Shown here piece after piece: positions 42,593-51,022 of a stretch of DNA of 64,000 nucleotides (its first letter is position 1; every line of letters begins with the position of its first letter). The stretch spans positions 1,257,202 through 1,321,201 of the forward strand of contig NZ_CH672414.1 of assembly GCF_000152785.1 (NCBI RefSeq), written 5' to 3'. Source of the stretch: Yoonia vestfoldensis SKA53 (GTDB lineage Bacteria; Pseudomonadota; Alphaproteobacteria; Rhodobacterales; Rhodobacteraceae). Both the position numbers and the translations under genes were made by a program. The notes beneath the pieces are model-generated. The model made no database searches and was not told where the DNA came from. It saw nothing but the letters and a program-made list of their open reading frames with translations.

Positions 42593-44475
42593 AAACCTCG
42601 ATCGCGACTGTGTCGATTTCAGGAAACCTGCCTGAAAAGCTGGCGGCAATTGCTGCGGCAGGTTTTGACGGGATCGAAATCTTTGAACAAGATTTCATCG
42701 CCCATGACGGCAACCCGCGCGATGTCGGCGATCTGATCCGCGCCATGGGCTTGCAAATCACCCTGTTCCAGCCATTTCGCGATTTCGAAGGCTTGCCCGC
42801 CCCTTTGCGCGCCAAAGCCTTTGACCGCGCCGAACGCAAATTCGATCTGATGCAGGAACTTGGCACCGATCTGGTGCTGGTCTGTTCATCCTGCCACCCC
42901 GCAGCCCTTGGCGGCATCGACCGCGCCGCCGATGATTTTGCCGCTTTGGGTGAACGCGCGGCCAAACGCGGCTTGCGCGTCGGATACGAGGCGCTGGCAT
43001 GGGGTCGTCACGTCAATGACCACCGCGACGCATGGGAAATCGTGCGCCGCGCCGATCACGCCAATGTCGGGCTGATCCTTGATAGCTTTCACACTTTGGC
43101 GCGCAAGATCGACCCTGACACCATCCGCCGCATCCCCGGTGACAAGATTTTCTTTGTGCAACTGGCCGATGCACCGCAGATCGACATGGACCTGTTGTAT
43201 TGGTCACGCCATTTCCGCAACATGCCCGGCGAAGGCGACCTTGCCGTCACCGATTTCATGCGCGCCGTTGTGGCGACCGGATATGCCGGACCTGTCTCGC
43301 TTGAAATTTTCAACGACCAGTTTCGCGGCGGCAGCCCCAAAACAATCGCGCAAGACGGGCATCGCGCGCTGATTGCGCTGATGGATGACGTCAAGCGCCA
43401 AGAACCCGTCGCACGGCTGGACCTGCCCGTCATGCCCTCACGCGCCAGTGTCGCCGGTGTCGCCTTTGTCGAATTCGCAACCAAGGGCGATGATGCCACG
43501 ACATTGGAAACCCTGCTTGCCACGATGGGTTTTGCCCGCGCCGGCCAGCATATTGCCAAAAAGCTCACCCTATGGACCCAAGGCGATATCCGCATCGTGG
43601 TGAACCGCGAAACCACCGGCTATGCCAGCAATGCCTATACGATGCATGGCACCACAGTCTGCGATATCGGGCTGGATGTGGATGATGCCGCCGCTGCGCT
43701 TGCCCGCGCCACAGCCTTGGGCGCGCAACCTTTTGCCCAACCCATCGGGCCGGGTGAAATCGACATCCCCGCCATTCGCGGCCTTAGCGGCAGTGTGCTG
43801 CATTTTCTTGATCAAACCAGTGGCCTGAACGATGTGTGGTCGGTGGAGTTCAAAGGCGCTGTCACCCCGCCGCAAAATGCCGGATTGCTGCGCATTGACC
43901 ACCTTGCCCAAACCATGAGCTATGACGCCATGCTGAGCTGGTCGTTGTTTTACACAACGCTGTTTGACATGCAGAAATCACCGATGGTCGATGTTGTCGA
44001 CCCTGACGGATTGGTGCGCAGCCAAGCGCTTGAAACCGCCGATGGCGCGTTTCGGATCACGTTGAACGGGGCCGAAACCCACCGCACGATGGCGGGGCAT
44101 TTTCTGGCAGATAGTTTTGGTGCCTCGGTGCAGCATATCGCATTTGCCAGCGACGATATTTTCGCCACTGCCGATGCGATGGCCCAGCGCGGGTTTCAGC
44201 CTTTGGCGATGTCGGATAATTACTATGCCGATCTGACCGCGCGTTTCGATCTTGCGCCGGAATTTCTGGCGCAATTAAAGCGCGGCAATATTTTGTATGA
44301 CGAAGATGCGCAGGGGGTTTTCTTACAATTTTACTCCCAGCCTTATGCGGGCGGGATGTTCTTTGAAATCGTCCAGCGCCGCAACACATACACAGGTTAC
44401 GGCGCAGCCAATGCACCTTTCCGGATTGCTGCGCAAAAACGCCTGATGCGGCCCAAGGGTATGCCAAAATCATAA
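42589..44475 (+). CDS. quiC: 3-dehydroshikimate dehydratase-like protein, TIM barrel fused to HPPD/VOC domain (QuiC type)
   Basis: A 628-residue two-domain protein. Residues 1-285 form a sugar-isomerase-like TIM barrel (FDGIEIFEQDFIAHDGNPRD, YEALAWGRHVNDHRDAWEIV, GLILDSFHTLARKID, FFVQLADAPQID, PVSLEIFNDQF), with the Glu, Asp, His and Glu of the metal site. Residues 285-628 form a 4-hydroxyphenylpyruvate dioxygenase-like VOC part (GLLRIDHLAQTMSYDAMLSW; GGMFFEIVQRRNTYTGYGAA). This architecture is that of bacterial 3-dehydroshikimate dehydratases such as QuiC, which make protocatechuate. It is the last gene of the operon. No protocatechuate-cleaving enzyme is in the window. Confidence 0.88.
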   Translation: MKTSIATVSISGNLPEKLAAIAAAGFDGIEIFEQDFIAHDGNPRDVGDLIRAMGLQITLFQPFRDFEGLPAPLRAKAFDRAERKFDLMQELGTDLVLVCSSCHPAALGGIDRAADDFAALGERAAKRGLRVGYEALAWGRHVNDHRDAWEIVRRADHANVGLILDSFHTLARKIDPDTIRRIPGDKIFFVQLADAPQIDMDLLYWSRHFRNMPGEGDLAVTDFMRAVVATGYAGPVSLEIFNDQFRGGSPKTIAQDGHRALIALMDDVKRQEPVARLDLPVMPSRASVAGVAFVEFATKGDDATTLETLLATMGFARAGQHIAKKLTLWTQGDIRIVVNRETTGYASNAYTMHGTTVCDIGLDVDDAAAALARATALGAQPFAQPIGPGEIDIPAIRGLSGSVLHFLDQTSGLNDVWSVEFKGAVTPPQNAGLLRIDHLAQTMSYDAMLSWSLFYTTLFDMQKSPMVDVVDPDGLVRSQALETADGAFRITLNGAETHRTMAGHFLADSFGASVQHIAFASDDIFATADAMAQRGFQPLAMSDNYYADLTARFDLAPEFLAQLKRGNILYDEDAQGVFLQFYSQPYAGGMFFEIVQRRNTYTGYGAANAPFRIAAQKRLMRPKGMPKS

Positions 44476-44782
44476 ATTCCGCGCCAACGCGGCCAATCAT
44501 GCAATACCGCAACCTACCGACAAAATGCGGTGCCGTGACAATAAAAACTTTTTGCCTCCGGCGGGGATATTTAGGCTCCAACGATGGGGGCAAATCAGCA
44601 AACGATGCGCGTGGACACGGTGTGGCCCTTTGCTCTGGCGTATACCTTTGGATTATCCCGCTACATTGCCAAATTTTACGACGCACATAATCCGTAGGCC
44701 AATAGCCAGTATCCATCGCAAGACCTTATTGAACGGCCATGACCAGCAGATCGCTGGCCTAACACATATAAGGAACGACCCG
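44476..44782. other. intergenic region with repeat copy
   Basis: About 300 bases between quiC and the PepSY gene. It contains the fifth dispersed repeat and presumably the promoter of the PepSY operon. I see no gene; an open frame running through it into the PepSY gene lacks a plausible start and crosses the repeat. Confidence 0.6.
44543..44587 (+). repeat. dispersed intergenic repeat, copy 5
   Basis: AAAAACTTTTTGCCTCCGGC then GGGGATATTTAGGCTCCAAC and GATG, nearly identical to copy 1. It lies about 70 bases after the quiC stop. Confidence 0.8.
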
Positions 44783-45040
44783 ATGAAAAAGACCTTGCTT
44801 GCGGCAATCATGATGCTTGCTGCTGTTCCCGCCTTTGCAGAACCTTCCTGCAATCCTGGCGCAGAGCTTACGCCGATCTGGCAATCAATCAAAACGTTCG
44901 AAGACGAAGGCGGCGAAGTGATGTCGTTCAAAATCAACGGCGGTGGCTGCTATGAAATCTACGGCAAAGTCGATGGCGCCAATATGGAAGTCTTCTTTGA
45001 CCCAAACACTGGTGAAGAGCTGGATCGCATCGAAGCCTAA
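44783..45040 (+). CDS. small periplasmic PepSY-domain protein
   Basis: An 85-residue exported protein. The signal peptide MKKTLLAAIMMLAAVPAFA is followed by a short PepSY-like domain (about residues 20-85) ending YGKVDGANMEVFFDPNTGEE. Two cysteines (PSCNPG and GGCYEI) could form a disulfide. It is followed at 22 bases by a cytochrome b561 gene; PepSY proteins and b561 cytochromes are often paired in membrane redox units. The ATG at 44783 has aaggaacga upstream. Confidence 0.85.
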   Translation: MKKTLLAAIMMLAAVPAFAEPSCNPGAELTPIWQSIKTFEDEGGEVMSFKINGGGCYEIYGKVDGANMEVFFDPNTGEELDRIEA

Positions 45041-45062
45041 GCCATAGAACAGGAGGCGCACC

Positions 45063-45605
45063 ATGCAACATCACGCGAATATATCATCAACCGATCGTGT
45101 CAAAGTTTGGGATATCGGGGTGCGCCTTTTCCATTGGTCATTGGTTGGCACGGTTGTGTTGACCTATTTTCTGATTGATCCCCGACAAGTGCATCGGACC
45201 CTTGGCTATATCGTCATCGGGCTGATCGGATTTCGTCTTGTCTGGGGGTTGATCGGAACCCGCCATGCCCGATTTATCAATTTCATTCCTGCGCCAATGC
45301 GGCTGTTAAGCTATTTGCGGGATATGTTGCAGCGCCGTGAAGCGCGTTACCTGGGCCATAACCCTGCCGGATCAGTGATGGTGATCGTGTTGCTGATCAC
45401 ATTGTGCGCGGTGGGTGTCACGGGTTACATGATGGGTATGGATGCCTATTTCGGGCAGTCTTGGGTTGAAGACACACATAAACGGCTGGTGAACATTTTG
45501 ATTATCTGTGTCCTGCTGCATTTGGCAGGGGTCATTTATGCAAGCTGGCGTCACCGTGAAAACCTTGTGCTGTCAATGATTACGGGTAAAAAAGATGGTG
45601 ATTAA
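45063..45605 (+). CDS. cytochrome b561-type di-haem membrane protein
   Basis: A 180-residue four-helix cytochrome b. WDIGVRLFHWSLVGTVVLTY has the first haem His. HRTLGYIVIGLIGFRLVWGL carries the helix 2 residues. HKRLVNILIICVLLHLAGVI and SWRHRENLVLSMITGK end the protein as in the Ni/Fe-hydrogenase b-type/b561 family. It probably passes electrons between quinol and a periplasmic partner, with the PepSY protein as a likely companion. It overlaps the next gene by 11 bases. Confidence 0.9.
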   Translation: MQHHANISSTDRVKVWDIGVRLFHWSLVGTVVLTYFLIDPRQVHRTLGYIVIGLIGFRLVWGLIGTRHARFINFIPAPMRLLSYLRDMLQRREARYLGHNPAGSVMVIVLLITLCAVGVTGYMMGMDAYFGQSWVEDTHKRLVNILIICVLLHLAGVIYASWRHRENLVLSMITGKKDGD

Positions 45606-46125
45606 GAAAAGTCGCGCTGTTGAACAAACGACGATGGCGTGGCGTCGGAAACTTTTTGTTCTCGCAGCCGCGCTCCAAACGGGGTGCGGCATCATTTTCG
45701 CGATCGACGTTTTTAACGAACGCACTGAATTTACGACGCAGACATTGCTTGAACTTGTGGCGGTCATTGCCTTGTCGATCGGTGCGACGCTTTCGATCAG
45801 CCAGTATCGGGCGCTTTTGCGCCGCAATTCCAAGGTTCAGCGCGAACTTGATGCTGCAAGCGGCGCATTCCAAGACGTGATCGAACAATATTTCAAGATG
45901 TGGGGCCTGACCGAGGCGGAATGCGATGTCGCGCTATTGTCAATCAAGGGCGTTTCGATTGCCGATATTGCCGTCATGCGCAACACGCGTCAGGGGACTA
46001 TCAAAGCGCAAAATTCTGCCATCTACCGCAAGGCTGGTATTTCGAGCCGCGCTGAACTGCTAGCGGTGATGGTTGAAGAGCTGATTGAAGGTTTAGAGGT
46101 CAAGTCACCGATCACAAGTCATTGA
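45595..46125 (+). CDS. membrane-anchored LuxR-type helix-turn-helix regulator
   Basis: A 176-residue protein with two N-terminal membrane segments (about residues 20-38 and 50-68), a short coiled-coil (RRNSKVQRELDAASGAF) and a C-terminal LuxR/GerE-type HTH (LTEAECDVALLSIKGVSIAD, IAVMRNTRQGTIKAQNSAIY, RKAGISSRAELLAVM). No receiver or autoinducer domain is present. The regulator is therefore tethered to the membrane and its gene overlaps the cytochrome b561 gene by 11 bases, so it may sense the state of the adjacent redox proteins. That link is inference. Confidence 0.85.
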   Translation: MVIKKSRAVEQTTMAWRRKLFVLAAALQTGCGIIFAIDVFNERTEFTTQTLLELVAVIALSIGATLSISQYRALLRRNSKVQRELDAASGAFQDVIEQYFKMWGLTEAECDVALLSIKGVSIADIAVMRNTRQGTIKAQNSAIYRKAGISSRAELLAVMVEELIEGLEVKSPITSH

Positions 46126-46131
46126 ACTTTT

Positions 46132-46370
46132 TTATGGCGAGGTGTTTCGTCCGGCTTCTGGTAGATCGGATTTAAGATGGCCCTGCAATTGTTCGTGGTT
46201 GTCGTCGTGAAAGCGTTTGACGGTCGCGTCTTTGATCGTGCGGTTCATGCGCCCGACCTGGCCGTTGGTCCATGGGTGATCAGGTTTTGTGAGGCGATGA
46301 TCGATACCGTTGGCCGCGCAGCTCAGAACCTTGCGAAACATCACCCAGGTAAAGCGAAAACAATGCGGGT
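46132..46370 (-). pseudogene. 3' remnant of an IS481-family transposase
   Basis: On the minus strand the translation GIDHRLTKPDHPWTNGQVGR followed by MNRTIKDATVKRFHDDNHEQ matches the DDE-domain end of IS481 transposases (usual E of NGQVERMNRT replaced by G, so a catalytic Glu is lost). After QLQGHL about 30 residues are missing and only KSDLPEAGRNTSP remains of the C-terminus. The 5' two thirds of the element are absent or unrecognisable. It is an inactive scar. Confidence 0.75.
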
Positions 46371-46592
46371 GGAGATGATGTTGCCCTTTACGCCACAGCC
46401 CTGACACCGTGGCAGCCTCCGGCAGGGTCTTCAAGAGGTTCGCCACTGGAAGGCCAGCACAATGGCCGCCTATGGCTGATCGCTTGCTCATGGCGTCACC
46501 AGTGGATGGTAGGTCACCGTCCTGACGACACAACAAGAAATCAGCGATACCACTTAGGGCGGGTGCTTCGTGTCTGGGTGGGTGACACTCGT

Positions 46593-46787
46593 TCAGATCA
46601 CTTTGTAAGTGTTGTTGCCAACCATCAGGCACTTCGGGCAGGTCGCTCTGGTACGGATCTCATGTGTGGTGGTGTTACCGTCAACTACCAGCAGCAGGTT
46701 TGCCACTTCATGTACAACCGTGTGCTGACATCCACCGCAGGTGATGCTGATCCTGGAATTGGGTATTGTTTCTAGCCTGCTAACCAT
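46593..46787 (-). CDS. small CxxC...CxxC protein, possible zinc ribbon
   Basis: A 64-residue hypothetical protein. TCGGCQHTVVHEVANLLLVV and RATCPKCLMVGNNTYKVI carry two CxxC pairs 32 residues apart, which would suit a small zinc ribbon. Coding character looks reasonable but no ribosome-binding site is clear. It sits among decayed genes and may itself be a remnant. I do not recognise the family. Confidence 0.4.
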   Translation of the reverse strand: MVSRLETIPNSRISITCGGCQHTVVHEVANLLLVVDGNTTTHEIRTRATCPKCLMVGNNTYKVI

Positions 46788-47314
46788 AAACTTCGCGCAC
46801 TCTCCAAAACGCCTATGACGCTAAAATGACGTATGCTTTGGCGATCAATGCAAACGCAATAACCGCGACAAATATTTTGTTGATATGCTTGTCCACGGTG
46901 CAGATTAATCCACGCTTATTTCGATAGGGAATTGTTGTCAGTATGGCAAAAACAAGGCGTCGGTACCAGTATATCAGATGAAATCGACCTCGAAAGTCTG
47001 GACGCCTGCCTGTCGTTTAAGGCACGCCATGTGAGAGCTTTATGGATGGCTGTTGCCCGACGCCCCCAAAAGTGGCTCAGGTTGATAGTGACCGGTATCT
47101 TTCAGTTTTGGCGTTCTCTTGGTCAGCCCACAGCCTGATGCACTTTTATGACATTGCCCTCAGGATCATGAAAGAACACCTGATGCCATTCGTTCGCAAA
47201 GGCTGAAGTATTGATCTGGTCCAGCGTGCTCGCGAAAGATCACAGAGCTAGCGCGGGCAAACGATTTTGTAATCTCTGCTTGACCTATCCTGTTTCGCGC
47301 GTTCAAGCTTGCAC
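46788..47314. other. gene-poor stretch with decayed sequence
   Basis: About 530 bases between the small CxxC gene and the TPR gene. It contains only the VOC-family remnant (47123-47221). An open frame from 46932 on the plus strand shows no family resemblance and I do not count it as a gene. Confidence 0.5.
47123..47221 (-). pseudogene. C-terminal remnant of a VOC/glyoxalase-family protein
   Basis: The minus-strand translation NEWHQVFFHDPEGNVIKVHQ-AVG-stop is the typical C-terminal strand of glyoxalase/VOC enzymes (FxDPxGNxIEV). Upstream the frame is lost: residues such as TKSFARASSVIFREHAGPDQ continue in a different frame, and no start or N-terminal half can be found. A degraded gene. Confidence 0.6.
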
Positions 47315-47839
47315 ATGCGTCGTTTTCTTCCTCTACTGATAGCCTTTTTGGCTCAAAATGCTGCGGCTGACGGATGTCCCGTGGCGCCAGACCATTCGGT
47401 AGCGGTCGATAACATTTATACAGAGCTGCAACTTGCACCTAATCAGATGGTGGCCAGACCATATTCCAATCAATTGTGGGAGCTATGGCTGGAAGCACCC
47501 GACATGCCGTCACAGATGATGCTAGATGAGGGCCTGCGTGCAATGCGTGGTGGTGACTTGATAAGAGCTGTTGATCGGCTCAATGCGCTTGTGTCGTACT
47601 GCCCGTTCTATGCAGAGGGCTATAATCAGCGCGCTTTTGCGAATTTTCTACGCGAGGATTATCAGGCTGCCTTGCCCGACCTCGATCAGGCAATTTCATT
47701 GAACCCACGCCACACGGGAGCTTTGACTGGAAAGGCGCGGACCCTCATCGAACTTGGCGAAGATGATGAGGCGCAGGTCATACTTAAAAAGGCACTTGCC
47801 CTAAACCCATGGCTCGGTGAACGCGCACTTCTTAGATAA
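47315..47839 (+). CDS. periplasmic tetratricopeptide-repeat protein
   Basis: A 174-residue exported protein. The signal peptide MRRFLPLLIAFLAQNAAA is followed by TPR units from about residue 70 (EGLRAMRGGDLIRAVDRLNA, then YNQRAFANFLREDYQAALPD, LDQAISLNPRHTGALTGKAR, LGEDDEAQVILKKALALNPW). Such proteins are scaffolds; the partner is unknown. I use the ATG at 47315; a TTG six bases earlier is in frame. It is isolated, with no operon partner. Confidence 0.8.
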   Translation: MRRFLPLLIAFLAQNAAADGCPVAPDHSVAVDNIYTELQLAPNQMVARPYSNQLWELWLEAPDMPSQMMLDEGLRAMRGGDLIRAVDRLNALVSYCPFYAEGYNQRAFANFLREDYQAALPDLDQAISLNPRHTGALTGKARTLIELGEDDEAQVILKKALALNPWLGERALLR

Positions 47840-48068
47840 GTGACGCGAAAATACTGGAAGATGCGCAATCAGGACTGTTGCGCGTCAATAAAGCACGGTG
47901 AATCTGGGAATTACGAACCCCTTGACCGATTGGTATTGATCATAATTGAGAACTGACTTGCAATTTTCATGCAGATTTGACCCACCCAGTCGATATGAAA
48001 GAAGCCTATTGGCGTCGTCCAAATGTTGGCGCATGCCGTGGCTTTTGCGCCTCAGATGATTGAACTTG

Positions 48069-49034
48069 TTAAGTCGGGTCGATTCTATAGCCTGATCTTG
48101 GGAAATGGACGCAGACAATGCCCACGTCCGCAGCAACGCGTTCTATCACGACTGTTTCGGCATCTGCATAACGTATCTTACCTGCGACAGGCTGCTCGCC
48201 GCCATTGACGTCAGGTTTGATCGCCACGGATTGCCCAACCAAGAGCCCCTGCGGTTCATGCGCGGCCACACCAGCCACGGCCGTTGGCTCGCTATTTCTT
48301 GCAAGCATTATGGCGTCTTGCGGGTCCATGATGCGCGAAGTGCCATGACCGATCTCGCGGACATTATCCTCCCAACGGACAAGGTCTTCAAACTCGGACA
48401 GAAACGATGGACCATCGGCCCACCGCCCCCGCAAGAACCAGACAACATGGTAGAATTGTGCGTCTATCGCAGCCGGCTGGGGACCGAGCAAAAATGCACG
48501 CCCATCAGACAGTTGGGCGTTCAACCATGACAGGGGCGCGCGCAATTGTGACACAAGATGGGGCAGGTCGGCGTTCGCCTGTTTCAGCCCTGCGGCCCAG
48601 TCTTCCCCAAGGTAGAGCCGCCCACGGTCTGCGGCAAAGTCCTTGTCCAAACTATCACCTGCCGTACCCAAAACGAGCCGCACTGTTTGGTCAAACAAGG
48701 CCCCGTCCGTCCACCTACTCAGGCACCACATGAGACCCTGTTCGTTCGTGGGCATGACGGTCGGAGAAGGGTAACGCCTTTCGAGCTCGCGGATGATACA
48801 TTGGCTGTCACAATAAATGTCCGCACCAATCTGCATCACTGGTGTGCGCCGGTACCCGCCGGTAAGCGCGGTGAGCATTGGTTTGGGTGGCAGGCGCGGA
48901 ATTTCTACGCTGCGCCAAGCAAGTCCTTTGATGCCGAACACGACCCTGACTTTTTCTGCAACAGGGGATTGCGGGTAGGCATGGAAGATCACTTCGGACG
49001 TTGGATCAGACAAGTTACGTTCCTTTTCGAGCAT
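48069..49034 (-). CDS. glutathione S-transferase-like protein with C-terminal extension
   Basis: A 321-residue protein. Residues 15-95 form a thioredoxin-fold GST N-domain (FHAYPQSPVAEKVRVVFGIK, TPVMQIGADIYCDSQCIIRE with the glutathione-binding D-S pair). Residues 105-250 are the helical C-domain (FLLGPQPAAIDAQFYHVVWF). About 70 further residues (SVAIKPDVNGGEQPVAGKIR onward) are beta-rich and exceed the usual GST length of about 230. No classical catalytic Tyr/Ser is certain. It stands alone in the gene-poor region. Confidence 0.82.
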   Translation of the reverse strand: MLEKERNLSDPTSEVIFHAYPQSPVAEKVRVVFGIKGLAWRSVEIPRLPPKPMLTALTGGYRRTPVMQIGADIYCDSQCIIRELERRYPSPTVMPTNEQGLMWCLSRWTDGALFDQTVRLVLGTAGDSLDKDFAADRGRLYLGEDWAAGLKQANADLPHLVSQLRAPLSWLNAQLSDGRAFLLGPQPAAIDAQFYHVVWFLRGRWADGPSFLSEFEDLVRWEDNVREIGHGTSRIMDPQDAIMLARNSEPTAVAGVAAHEPQGLLVGQSVAIKPDVNGGEQPVAGKIRYADAETVVIERVAADVGIVCVHFPRSGYRIDPT

Positions 49035-49520
49035 TCGGCCCGTACATGGATGTTTCGTTTGGATATCACACCAAAAAAATCAGGTGGCGGCAATATTCTA
49101 GGGTGTCTGACTTTCACACTTATTCAACGACATCACAATTAGATATTGATCAAAACTGAACCGCTAAAATTGTCCGCCGTCATATAAAATCAGACATCAG
49201 AGCGGCTTGCGCATTGGACCCTGTGATTCGTCTGTGTCATTGATTATGCAGCGCGCGCGCTCGCAGCTGGCACCAGGACTTGCATCGGTCTTGCGTGATG
49301 ATTGTATGAACACCAGCCAACAAATTGGCAGGTCTCGGCTTGCAGGTCATACCCCCCCCGGACGTGTATCAACCGCCTTTGCAGGACTTGCGCAAAGCGA
49401 CTCTTCCCTCAACGAACCCTCTATGTTACGCCTGTCAGATTGAACGATCTGTAGTAACGATAGCACATTAGACAACTAGTTTGTTTCCATCATTAAGATA
49501 TTAAGGCACCTTTAATTACA
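49035..49520. other. intergenic region upstream of cassette A1-B1
   Basis: About 490 bases. I recognise no gene; open frames on either strand look random. The last 60 bases are strongly AT-rich and probably contain the promoter of the A1-B1 membrane cassette. Confidence 0.5.
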
Positions 49521-49943
49521 ATGATAAAAAAATTACAGCTCTCTAATTTATTTTGGATTTCCTTGGCAATAAATTATCTGTTTGCCATTATGGTGGTATA
49601 TGCTTTTCTGACTGTTCCTGATACCATTTTCGATATTGAAAATCCAGAACATGCGCTAGCAGCTTTCAAGTTAACATATGTTAGAGCTGTGATTGTCACA
49701 TTTGTATTGATTGCGTATCCAATTGTTCTGTTCAAATCACGGAAATATATCACTTTGTTTACATTTGGATTAACTGCCTGGGTTGTTGCATTATACATTG
49801 ATGATAACTTAGTTTTATATAGACTGATAGAATATCCTAGTCGAGGATTAGTCGTGTTCCTACAGGCCGTTCGTCCAATTGTGATTGCCTGCTTGATCTG
49901 GATGAGCTTTGAACTGACATTCAAGAATTACAAAAAACATTAG
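49521..49943 (+). CDS. unknown four-helix membrane protein A1 (cassette 1)
   Basis: A 140-residue integral membrane protein, function unknown. Four hydrophobic segments lie at about residues 11-33, 54-72, 77-93 and 111-131. The stretch YIDDNLVLYRLIEYPSRGLV (92-111) followed by AVRP and IWMSFELTFK is shared almost unchanged with protein A2 (52640-53071). The gene is AT-rich with many TTT, ATA and AAA codons, unlike its GC-rich surroundings, which suggests transfer. Four bases separate it from B1, so the two form a unit. No ribosome-binding site is obvious. Confidence 0.75.
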   Translation: MIKKLQLSNLFWISLAINYLFAIMVVYAFLTVPDTIFDIENPEHALAAFKLTYVRAVIVTFVLIAYPIVLFKSRKYITLFTFGLTAWVVALYIDDNLVLYRLIEYPSRGLVVFLQAVRPIVIACLIWMSFELTFKNYKKH

Positions 49944-49947
49944 CATC

Positions 49948-50445
49948 ATGTCAGACAACAGACTAAATGATAATGAAATCAGCGCATTGCTTCAAGCCTT
50001 TGATGAGGTCAACGAGACTAATGCATCCTCTCTCAAGCAAAGCACCACGTTCAAGGCGTTGCTGATCTCTATCAACATATACTTTTTTTCCTTCGTATCG
50101 ATTTACTTTTTATCAGTAAACGGTCTGATCGATACGCCTGGTCAAGCATTGGAGAATGAAGGACTTCGCAGCGCTTTAAGTGCTCGGTCTCATGTAATTT
50201 TCTGGATTTTATCCATCCTAAATATAAGTGCATACTTTAACATTGGGTTCAGGACAGTTTGCCTGACAATGTTTATCTATGTGCTGAATACTGTGATTGA
50301 TAATATAGTTCTTTTTTATGAATTATTAAGCTTTGAACACCGCCCATATGTCACAAGTTTCGTGTTTTCTTTACCACTGACTCTTGTTGGGGTCGTATGG
50401 ATGGGAATAGTATTCCAAAATGGCGTTGATCGTGAGGAGACATAG
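49948..50445 (+). CDS. unknown four-helix membrane protein B1 (cassette 1)
   Basis: A 165-residue protein. A hydrophilic N-terminal segment (residues 1-35, NDNEISALLQAFDEVNE) precedes four hydrophobic segments. The conserved FWILSILNISAYFNIGF (84-100) and the pattern D-x-x-V-L-F-Y-E-x-x-S-F (118-129) are shared with B2 (53075-53566). It is AT-rich like A1. I recognise no family. Coupling to A1 and the existence of a second A-B pair imply that A and B work together, perhaps as a complex in the inner membrane. Confidence 0.75.
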   Translation: MSDNRLNDNEISALLQAFDEVNETNASSLKQSTTFKALLISINIYFFSFVSIYFLSVNGLIDTPGQALENEGLRSALSARSHVIFWILSILNISAYFNIGFRTVCLTMFIYVLNTVIDNIVLFYELLSFEHRPYVTSFVFSLPLTLVGVVWMGIVFQNGVDREET

Positions 50446-51022
50446 ATACTGAAATTGGGAATATCACAGGCTAATCAAGGGTCGGAACTGCTGATCAAAG
50501 CATGACGGTCGCGGCGCCGGGAATGTCGCCAGTCTTACGTGATGACCTTGCAGCAGAATTTTCAAACCGCAGTGCAGCGCTTTGTCCGCCTGTTTGGCAA
50601 GCTTTCTCGAACCCAATCAGGATATCTTAAACCGCTCGTAAAGACATGCCGCCGATCCAATCACTGAGCTTACAATGTTGCGGGGCGTCAGCAGCCTTTA
50701 TCAGCCCCTAGGGCGCAGCAGATCCATAGCATTGTTCATATCGGTATCTTCTCTTGCAGCGCCCATCGCCGCATGAATTGCAAAAATCCAATGTCGATCA
50801 TGCCACGCGCCCGCAGCTTATTCAGGCCGGGGCAAGGTTGCACAAAGGTCAATTTTCAATGACAATTTTTACTCTGGTCGGGTCGGTCCTCAGTCGCAAT
50901 CAGCATCCGACACCCGCCCCTGCCATCACAAACACGCTGGCACGATGCGTCCTTCAGTGGCGCATTGTGCAGCACTTGGCTATTGGCTGACATAATAGGC
51001 AGCAAATGCGGAGCAACACACC
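50446..51022. other. gene-poor gap between cassette 1 and rarD
   Basis: About 580 bases returning to GC-rich composition. Several frames show short protein-like runs broken by stops, so it may hold decayed genes, but I cannot name one. No repeat or RNA seen. Confidence 0.45.

Noticed and set aside
46932..47138. 68-residue plus-strand ORF
   Set aside because: Overlaps decayed sequence including the VOC remnant end and shows no family similarity.
49207..49443. 78-residue ORF before cassette 1
   Set aside because: No recognisable domain, no ribosome-binding site, composition looks random.
49792..49803. YIDD in the A proteins as a reverse-transcriptase-like YxDD active site
   Set aside because: It lies at the edge of a membrane helix in a 140-residue membrane protein; no polymerase domain is present.
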